From: Magicicada septendecula
Taxonomy: Eukaryota > Arthropoda > Insecta > Hemiptera > Cicadidae
Direction: 5' to 3'
DNA length: 64,000 bases
Assembly (NCBI GenBank): GCA_034769895.1
Contig: CM068372.1
Span: 240,026,343-240,090,342, forward strand
The position numbers and the translations under genes were made by a program. Positions 56,506 through 64,000 of the stretch are shown here, in pieces. The notes under the pieces are model-generated. The model was not told the origin of the DNA and did no database searches. It saw only the letters and a list, made by a program, of their open reading frames with translations. How positions within the stretch are numbered: position 1 is the first letter of the stretch; every line of letters begins with the position of its first letter.

Positions 56506-58789
56506 CAGTGGAACTTGGTTATTACGGCCTCGGCTGTTACGTCAACTCGGGTGTAGCGTTATTTTGTCATAAGTCCGGTCAAACTGATATCTTTAACATT
56601 ATAAAAATTCCCAGTTTTAACGTCACTAAATATTGTACTACTCTGTTATAGCGTCAACAATTTCTCAGATATTTTACTCTAAATTTCATATAAACGTATA
56701 TATATGCGCGCGCTACGCCCATGGCTACAGACATACATTGTATGCAAGCGATAAGCACTGTAACAGGACCGCCGGCGCCAGCCGGTGTCTGGCGACTGAC
56801 ATGTCTCCCCACCACTCTCACCGGGTCAGTAGCACTGCGCGTATCGAGGCTATTGTTCACGCCACGCTGTTACAGTATTTACTGTACAGTATTGTTTACA
56901 CGTAGTCTCGTCTCTGTTTTTGGTTGTTATTGTTTCTATATCTGCTCGTACTGTGACAGTTTCTTTTGTGTGTTTTATAACTTAAGTTTCGGTAGCCACT
57001 GTTTATAGAATTTTATACGTAGGTCTACATTTTTATACAGTAATCATGGCAAGTTCTAGTACGAAAAGAAAGGTTCTGTCTATTCAAGAGAAAGTACGTG
57101 TAATTAGATCGTATGAAAGCGGATGTAAAATAGCTTATGTATGCCGTGAGTTTGGTTTAGTGAATTCTACTGTAGGTTCAAAAAACAAGGACAAAATTTT
57201 AAAAAAATTTTAGGAAGATGGAGAAAAAATTAGGAAATGCGAACATGGTGATGTGGATGCAGCATTATTGAAATGGTTCAAACAGTGTCGATGTTCAGAT
57301 ATTCCTGTGACTGGACCAATTCTGAAAGAGAAAGCTACAGAATTCGGAAAATTGATTGGTATTGATTTTACGTGCTCCAACAGATGGCTAGATCGATTTA
57401 AGGCCCGACACTCGATTTCCTTTGCAAAAATTTGTGGTGAGGCAAAATGCGTAGATCTGAACGTTACAGGCGATTGGGTGCGTAACACTTGGCCAAAAAT
57501 TAGACGATTATATATAGATGAAGACATCTTTAATGGAGATGAAGCCGGAATTTTTTATAAATTAACTCCAGATAAGACTTTCAAATTAAAAAATGAAAAG
57601 TGCCTTGGTGGGAAGCTCTCTAAACAAAGAGTTACAGTTTTTGTTTGTGCGAACATGACGGGAACCGAAAAAAGGAAACTTTTAGTTATCGGGAAAAGTT
57701 TGCATCCTAGATGTTTTAAAAACATCAAAAAACTTCCTGTAAGTTACACTGCCAACAAAAAAGCGTGGATGACTTCTAGTATTTTTGAAGATGAACTAAG
57801 AAAGTGGGATAAAGAACTGTCATCGAAAAACAGAAAAATTCTACTTCTAGTTGACAACTGTGCAGCCCATCCAAAGTTAAATTTGACAAACATTAATCTG
57901 GTCTTCTTACCGGCCAACTGTACGAGTGTCCTGCAACCTATGGACCAAGGCGTCATTAGAAGCCTAAAGTGTCACTACCGCAAGCAACTTTAAAAAAAAA
58001 TTATTTTCTGTATGGACACGGTGCAACCTGCCACAATTTCACTCTTAGATGCAATACAATTCCTAGACCACTCTTGGAAGAGTGTAACACAGAAAACGAT
58101 AGCAAAATGCTTTAGTAAAGCACAACTCGTACATGAAAATTTACCCGATGATGACGAAGACGACGACTTGCCGCTCTCGGAGTGGATTAAGAAATTCGAC
58201 GTAAATGAATTTGGAAATGAACTAGATTCCTATGCATCAGTGGATGACCAAGTAGAAACATTCCAAGTGTTGAGTGACGCAGAAATTATCACAGAAGTAA
58301 AAAACATAGAAGCAGAAGATAGTGTTGAAGAAGATGCTGAGCAAGAGGAGGATGCCGACATCATTTGTCCGACAGTACAGGAAGCAATGAGAGCTGCCAA
58401 AACTCTTTCACGATTTTTGCTGCTTTAGAGAGACGTCTGACGACACGTTCAATGCAGCGCAGCATCTCCACAGCACAACAGAAAGAATTTTATTTTTCAG
58501 AAAGGAGCGTTCAAAAGAAAATTACGGATTACTTTCGACAGTAAGCCTAAATGTAAGTTACATGTACTTTCTTTTTGATCTTTTACAATATTCTTCAATC
58601 TGTTTGTATAAATGAAATGCAGTTTGTAAACTTTAGAATAAATATCACAAATAATGTTAATAATGCAAAGATTTTTTTTTTATTTCTCCTTCCTTACTAG
58701 TGATTAAAAAGGGTCTTTTATAACGTCACTCGGACATAACGTCATTATTTTTTTGGTCCCTTCAATGACGTTATAACCAAGTTCCACTG
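56506..58789 (+). mobile_element. Full-length Tigger/pogo DNA transposon
   Basis: Terminal inverted repeats CAGTGGAACTTGGTTAT and ATAACCAAGTTCCACTG flanked by TA on both sides, the pogo-type target. Further in, ACGTCA/TGACGT-type motifs (GTTACGTCA, TAACGTCA) recur at both ends. About 2.28 kb with one transposase gene. Both ends are nearly intact, so the insertion may still be movable in trans. Confidence 0.93.
57046..58541 (+). pseudogene. Tigger/pogo transposase, broken by two stops and a frameshift
   Basis: The ATG at 57046 gives MASSSTKRKVLSIQEKVRVI, a psq/CENP-B-type helix-turn-helix. The CENP-B second domain follows (LLKWFKQCRCSDIPVTGPIL, RWLDRFKARHSISF). The DDE core has IFNGDEAGIFYKL (Asp), ILLLVDNCAAHPK (Asp) and FLPANCTSVLQPMDQGVIRS (Asp), the DDD form of pogo. 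In-frame stops: TAG at 57211 and TAA at 57991 (A-run). A frameshift near 58410 moves the true C-terminus (AALERRLTTRSMQ ... QKKITDYFRQ) to another frame. An acidic Glu/Asp stretch precedes it. Most catalytic sequence is otherwise preserved, so the copy is young. Confidence 0.92.
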
Positions 58790-59797
58790 TATATCAGTGA
58801 CATGAATATTATTAATGTTACCCTTCATGTTACTGGAAAACTCTTCAACGTGGTCCAGCGGATCAGGAATTCTATCAGTCCCAGTTCTCCTTTTTATATG
58901 CAGTTTACAAACTATGAAATATTGTTCCATTGTCCATTATGGTATTTCAAGTCATTAAAAATTATAATTTCTATATGTTTTCTAATATTATTTGTCAAAG
59001 ATTTTCTGTTTAAGACCAGATTCAATTTACTGCACCCTGAAAGCTATAAATAAGATGAAACGCGTCTTCAGACTAGATAAAGCAGAACAAATATTTTAAC
59101 TCTTTAAATCTGTCAAACGCTTCAAACTTCCATTGTAAACAACAGTTTGCTAATAGTATTGCAGTGTATTCCCACAGCTGTCAATTTGGAAGTTATGTGA
59201 AACAGAGTGTACTGTATAACTTCTGCAAACATTTTGACTCTGAGGTTTCATAAAAATTTTAGCATTCAGTTGATAAGCAATTGTTGTTTCCTTCTTAAAA
59301 CAATTCTAAAATTATATCAAAAGGTAAATAGGAATTTAAAAACAAAGTCTGTGTCAAAATAAGTAACATGGTATGACGAACTGATTAAAAAACTTGTGGA
59401 GACATGTTTGTATGGCTTCAAAGAAAAGTGTACCTTTATGGGGAAAACATTTTCCAGGAATCATCAGTATAGTTAGCACTGTAGGTTGAATGCTTTTCTG
59501 TACGTTAGCTCATTCCAATTACACGTGCAGAAGTAACGTGACTTTTCCTCTATATAAGTGGTCTCAGTATCTCCTTTCATCCATGAACACTATTGTATTA
59601 AAAGAAGTACCTTGCCCAACTAAGATATGGCATCCTCATTGGTTAAACTGAGGTCTGACAATGGGAAGACATTATTTATTAATAAAGATATGTGCATTTA
59701 ATCTAAAAGTCCTTAATCAGATGTTATTCTTGTGCTAACTTGTGAGTGATGTAGATTTAGTCTTCATTGACTGCCAACTTGTTTTCATTTGTTTCAG
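58790..59797. other. Spacer or intron, no feature recognised
   Basis: AT-rich; if the exon model is right this belongs to the intron or promoter side of the host gene. Confidence 0.45.
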
Positions 59798-59859
59798 GTG
59801 TTAACAAGATCAATTTATCCATCATCTGACAAATGGAAGAGATCAAATTTGAGGACAAG
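59798..59859 (+). CDS. Host gene, first coding exon (coding 59833-59859)
   Basis: A pyrimidine-rich tract ending TTTGTTTCAG (AG at 59796-59797) precedes 35 bases of 5' UTR and then ATG GAAGAG..., nine codons MEEIKFEDK, ended by a GT donor (GTATAAAG) in phase 0. The peptide holds IKFE, a psi-K-x-E SUMO-type motif. Together with the two later exons it makes a continuous acidic N-terminus. I recognise the style (short acidic exons with repeated K-x-E motifs before C2H2 zinc fingers in insect nuclear proteins) but not the gene. Confidence 0.6.
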
Positions 59860-59861
59860 GT

Positions 59862-61059
59862 ATAAAGTTTAAAAATAAAAAAAAATACTTTTTGCTGTTT
59901 AATGTATGTATTAAATTGATATATACACGTTATATTAAATTGTTATATACCCGTATCTTATACACACATTCATTTCTTATGTTAATAATAATTTATTTAT
60001 CATCATATTGATTTGTAATTAATTGCTGTACAGAATATGATCTAAACGTGTATTCTTTTGTGTAGGGTTCGCATTGACAATATGCATTTTCCATAACGTC
60101 CTAACTTTCAAGCAATTCTCTTCCTCCCTCATCCAATTTAGACTTGTAGTCTGTTTGTTAGTTGCGAAGTAGTCTTAAACCTTTTTTTTTTATCTGCCAG
60201 TCCTCTGTCTTTGTGTTGGCCAATTATGTCAACATACTCATACTATTCTATCATCACTCATTTCTCTTGTGTTGTCCACTCTGGTAGTCCTGTCCTCTGC
60301 ACGTCTTTCTGGTATTCTCCTAAACTCCGTACTTGTGGCATCTCATTTCGCTGTTTTGACTTGCATTGTCTCACTCCCAGTTTCTGCAGAATACATCAGT
60401 ATTAGATGTATTATGTCTTATGTTATACCTTATATGTATTATATGTCTAAAAGTCAATATTAGACATGTAATTGATGTACATATTCAAACCTTTGTGTTT
60501 TGTCTCAAATGTTTGTTAGCCAGATAATAAGAGCCAGGCACACAACTGACTATTTTATGAGTGATCATGACTTGCATTTGAATTTTTTATCTGACCACCC
60601 GCTCGTGTGCAAAGGGTGGGGGGGAGTCCAAAATTCACTATTTATTGCCCACTTTTGATGTTGTAACCGTTAGCTGTACAATTGCTTCCTTCATATTTTA
60701 TGTACATGATGACCTAGCCATTCGTGGGGAGTAAGGTTAACCCTTCTTACTAACCCACTGCTCTCAAGATTATTTATAAACAAGTCAGTCAAGGACACAG
60801 TAGGCATGCTGCTTTTAACTGTATAATTAACAAACTATTAATGTAGAAAGTGTGTTAATAAGTTTACACTACAGTAGACAGTAGATAATTAATTATATTT
60901 GACTTAATTAAATTGTTATCTTACTGTAATATCATTAAAGTTCATATCACCTCATCATAACTAATAATCTTTAATGCAACAATATATGATTGAAATCCGT
61001 TTGAAACATGGCTTTTCGTAGATAAGATCATTTATACTTTCATATACCTTACAGGTATA
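59862..61059. other. Presumed intron DNA, no gene recognised
   Basis: Short open frames near 60211-60463 overlap each other and lack support. Nothing else seen. Confidence 0.45.
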
Positions 61060-61091
61060 TACGAGGCGTGTCCGGAAAGTAAAGATAAAAA

Positions 61092-61364
61092 ATATTTAGA
61101 ATTAATATTAGGCAATTACCTGTATTAACTTCCGTCTTGTGACTTCTTTAGTTTTTTCCTTAAAACAACGCGTTTCGAGAATAAATTCTCATCATCAGGT
61201 TTTTTAAAAATTATAAAAACATCAAATTCACCCAAAAGGGGTCGTCAACTATTTAAAATACACAAACACAAAAACACCACACATAATTAAACACCGACAC
61301 AGTCACGGCACAGTCCGATGCGCATCGTCTCGCCGCCAACGACCCTAGAAGCCAAAACAAAACG
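61092..61364 (-). mobile_element. Penelope-like 3' tail inserted in the mariner
   Basis: Separates GTAAAGATA from AAAAAGGTCG in the left terminal repeat and is bordered by AAAGATAAAAA on both sides (61081-61091 and 61365-61375), an 11-base duplication. On the minus strand it holds CCTGATGATGAGAATTTATT and CTCGAAACGCGTTG, the same layout as the tail at 40660-40720. No coding part. Confidence 0.7.
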
Positions 61365-61443
61365 AAAGATAAAAAGGTCGTAATTGGTCTAAAAATATTT
61401 ATTTACAAATCATTAACTGACAATTACGTAAATACATATATCT

Positions 61444-61694
61444 TTATTTCTCTACATAATTACCGCCATTATGCAAGCACCTATTAAGTCTGGGAAGCAG
61501 CTTTTGTATCCCCATGTCATAGAAGTCTGCGCCCAACCCTTTGAACCATGCCATGACCTCTTCTTTTACCTCATCATCGTCATCGAACTTTTTTCTGGCC
61601 AGATATTGTTTCAGGTGAAGGAACAAGTGAAAATCACTGGGCGCGAGGTCCGGGCTATGCGGCGGGTGATCCAAAACATCCCATTTCCAACTGC
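61444..61694 (-). pseudogene. mariner transposase C-terminal part, left arm
   Basis: SWKWDVLDHPPHSPDLAPSD holds the last Asp of the DD34D triad; it is followed by FHLFLHLKQYLARKKF, DDEVKEEVMAWF and a stop after GGNYVEK. Only about the last 85 residues are present, so it is inactive. Confidence 0.88.
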
Positions 61695-61728
61695 ACGCAT
61701 ACTGCACGCGTGACCTCTGCGCTGCTCA

Positions 61729-61979
61729 GCAGTTGGAAATGGGATGTTTTGGAACACCCGCCGCATAGCCTGGACCTTGCGCCCAGTGATTTTCACTTGT
61801 TCCTTCACCTGAAACAATATCTGGCCAGAAAAAAGTTCGATGACGATGACGAGGTAAAAGAAGAGGTCATGACATGGTTCAAAGGGTTGGGGGCAAACTT
61901 CTATGACACGGGGATACAAAAGCTGGTTCCCAGACTTAATAGGTGCTTGGATAATGGCGGTAATTATGTAGAGAAATAA
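61729..61979 (+). pseudogene. mariner transposase C-terminal part, right arm
   Basis: Mirror of the left arm with a few differences (EHPPHSLDLAPSDFH, MTWFKGLGANFYD). Same end GGNYVEK. Confidence 0.88.
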
Positions 61980-62099
61980 AGATATATGTATTTACGTAAT
62001 TGTCAGTTAATGATTTATAAATAAATATTTTTAGACCAATTACGACCTTTGTATCTTTACTTTCCGGACACGCCTCGTACTATGGCAATTTGAAAAGTT

Positions 62100-62415
62100 C
62101 ACGACCTAATAATAAAAGACTTACCAATATTTTTTCGTTTTGGAATCACTTTTCATATTTCAGCATAGTCTCCATGTAGTTGAACACATTTGGTTTAGTG
62201 ATGCTCCAGTGCTTTTATCCCATTGAGAAGTTTGATTGTTCTAGGTCCTGTGATAACCGTTTACTGCTGCTTTCAGTCATCTCCAGAAAAATCCCTCCCT
62301 CCCCAGGCAATTTCTGAGTTTTGGGAATAATTAAAATTAAATAGAGCTAAATCAGGCAAGTAAGTGTGATGTTGCAACAGATTGTATTTCAGCTCAGCGA
62401 TTTTTTCCCTTAAAA
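62100..62415 (-). pseudogene. Second, older mariner transposase fragment
   Basis: Minus strand EKIAELKYNLLQHHTYLPDL fits the 'LphPPYSPDLAPsDf' region, with the Asp kept. It is followed in shifting frames by WGGRDFSGDD and LNGIKALEHH, then TKCVQLHGDYAE, the usual mariner end. Several stops. Unlike the neighbour it is heavily decayed and from another mariner subfamily. Confidence 0.75.
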
Positions 62416-62440
62416 ACAATGCTTGTCTCAGGTCTTCCAG

Positions 62441-62552
62441 TATCCTACTACAAAATTATCTGTTTATATACTAAACCTGGCCCTTTTTTACTTCCATTAT
62501 CCTACTACAAAATTATCTGTTTATATACTAAACCTGGCTCTTTTTTACAAGT
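62441..62552 (+). repeat. Two-copy tandem repeat, 57-base unit
   Basis: TATCCTACTACAAAATTATC through CTAAACCTGGC(C/T)C occurs twice in a row (from 62441 and from 62498). Confidence 0.9.
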
Positions 62553-63570
62553 ATTTTTGTTTATTTGGTCTAAAAGGTTAGAATATCACTCTTTATTTTT
62601 TGGCACATCCATGATAATCTCTTAACAACATTCTCTTAGCCACTTAGAAAATCAAGTCCTACCTTTCCAACAGACAAAATTGACTTTCCTTTTTTTTTTG
62701 TTTACATGACTGTAATTAACAGTACAGCAGACCAACATGTTGCTTTACAACTGTTAATGAGGCAAATGTGGTGTCATCTCATGTCATGTCTCTGACTCGG
62801 TTCTCAGACTCTTCGTATCTTTTTCTTCTTTGACTCTTCCTGAGCCACCTTCTTTATCTGTGAGTGCTTAACAGTGTCCCACAACTGAACAGTCAACCTG
62901 GGTACTCTAGTCTCTGCCTTCCTCTGCAGTACTTCCTACTCACTGGGTGCCCATCAGCAAAGTTACTGGGTCTCAACCGGTAGTGAACCACCACACTGTC
63001 TCATCTTCACAAACCTCTCCATTCACCCATTGTTTCCAGAACCTGTTCATTTTTGTTTTCTAATTACTTTGTCCATCCATTATATTTTTAATATTCTCCT
63101 ACAGCAGCGGATTTCAAATGCTGTGGTTGTGTCTTTCACCTTTCCATATTGTCTAGGTTTCACATGCAGCTTCTATAATAGCATGCTGCAGACATATAAT
63201 TTGAGGAATTTCTTCTTAAATTTGAATCCAGTATTTGACAGTAGCAAATTTGTTTCTCCATTTGGTCTGTACTCTGACACTGATTCCTCTCAGTTATCTT
63301 TACCAGTTTTAATATTTACCTATTTTTGTTCTTGAATCTCCTCTTCCCCCTAATAATTTTTTATAATATTCAATAGTGTTCTCAATTTACCTTGTTTTCT
63401 GTGAGTAGAAACCATACCATCAGTAACTCTTAACTCTTATACTCTTTCCATGAAATGTTATTACGGTCTTGAACATCTTTATGGTTTCCTTTCCAGCCTC
63501 TTATAAAGCATTCTCGTATAATGGTAATGAATTTGTATAAAAGTAAATTTTAATTCCTTGTTATTTGTAG
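62553..63570. other. Presumed intron DNA, no gene recognised
   Basis: T-rich; no supported feature. The last bases (TTCCTTGTTATTTGTAG) form the acceptor of the next exon. Confidence 0.45.
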
Positions 63571-63630
63571 GATGTTTTAACGGTCAGTGTAAAGAAAGAA
63601 GCAGATCTAGAAGAGGCTGAGATTGAACAG
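63571..63630 (+). CDS. Host gene, second coding exon
   Basis: Exactly 60 bases between TTATTTGTAG and GTAATG, phase 0 at both ends: DVLTVSVKKEADLEEAEIEQ. Acidic, with VKKE as a second psi-K-x-E motif. It continues the frame of the first exon and passes to the third exon at 63989. Length divisible by three allows skipping without frame change. Confidence 0.62.
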
Positions 63631-63988
63631 GTAATGTGCATAACTACTATTTAGCCCATAGCTAATGTGTTAGGTTGTTCCGTGTCATGTACCACTAGAG
63701 ATTTGGATCACATTCATTTGTAGATATGTAATAAAACTCAACAGAATACACAAACTGTATCATAGTGTTGTATACATATAAACTACATGAGATTAAGTAA
63801 GTAAAATCACACACTTGTGCGAGCGCGATCGTGCACACAACACCATGTAGGTACAGAGTATGGATATTTATTGCAAAAGTTGATAGGTGATTCTATATAT
63901 TTCATATTTAGTATTGATCACCTCTTTATATAGTAATATATAAATCACTGAGAAGACAAAGTAAATTTTATAATTGTGTAATTTGCAG

Positions 63989-64000
63989 GATGTATTCCCA
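63989..64000 (+). CDS. Host gene, third coding exon (runs out of window)
   Basis: ATTTGCAG acceptor, then GATGTATTCCCA = DVFP in phase 0. The exon start DV matches the start of the second exon, hinting at exon duplication. The rest lies beyond the window. Confidence 0.5.

Larger units (their letters stand above)
61062..62077. mobile_element. Palindromic mariner element
   Basis: Ends CGAGGCGTGTCCGGAAAGTAAAGAT and its inverse, with TA on both sides. Inside, two copies of the transposase 3' half face outward from the centre (arms about 61371-61694 and 61729-62055). So the element is made of two 3' halves of a mariner, with neither 5' half. The left arm is interrupted by a Penelope-like insertion. 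Confidence 0.88.

Noticed and set aside
60211..60463. Two overlapping short frames as host exons
   Set aside because: No splice signals that fit phase 0 and no recognisable residues.

Overview
The window is nuclear DNA of an insect, read as a transposon-dense, AT-rich stretch with one essentially complete mitochondrial genome embedded in it. The insect call rests on the mitochondrial part: invertebrate mitochondrial code (TGA=Trp, ATA=Met, AGA/AGG=Ser) and the ancestral insect gene order I-Q-M-nad2-W-C-Y-cox1 ... rrnS. The order (hemipteroid, polyneopteran or other) cannot be decided from what I can see.

Layout. 1-1480: nuclear DNA with a decayed Jockey-like LINE. 1481-16978: full mtDNA copy opened in its control region, with all 37 genes. 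Eleven protein genes are intact in the mitochondrial code; nad5 and nad6 each carry one frameshift in a homopolymer or TA repeat. The two ends form a ~224-bp inverted repeat. 16979-19417: unrecognised DNA and a LINE tail. 19418-25817: complete but dead Helitron (OTU, HUH Rep, Pif1-like helicase) with both termini. 25818-32442: a near-perfect ~440-bp-arm palindrome of Penelope-like GIY-YIG sequence, next to an LTR element with ~850-bp LTRs that has lost pol. 32890-41240: an internally deleted pogo/Tigger, a Tc1/mariner-type DDE fragment with a very wide D-to-E spacing, a Harbinger-like non-autonomous element and another Penelope-like fragment. 42605-45878: an unclassified element with ~675-bp terminal inverted repeats, a 4-bp target duplication and one decayed gene with SDN and SDG acidic motifs. 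46758-47695: a nested tandem-repeat block. 48641-55134: a Ty3/Gypsy retrotransposon with an intact RNase H/integrase reading frame but frameshifts elsewhere. 56506-58789: a full-length Tigger/pogo with TA target duplication. 61062-62077: a palindromic mariner containing a Penelope-like insertion, next to a second mariner remnant.

Host genes. The only convincing host coding sequence is at the right end: small phase-0 exons on the + strand (59833-59859, 63571-63630, 63989-64000 onward) spelling an acidic N-terminus with psi-K-x-E motifs, probably the start of a zinc-finger-type nuclear protein. A possible non-coding first exon ends at 48019.

Genes do not work together here except inside elements: mitochondrial genes form one copied organelle genome, and each transposon carries its own enzymes. 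Most elements are dead. The best leads are the long-TIR element, the mtDNA copy with inverted ends, and a recurrent TAGGCCTA octamer that looks like an insertion of GGCC with TA duplication.
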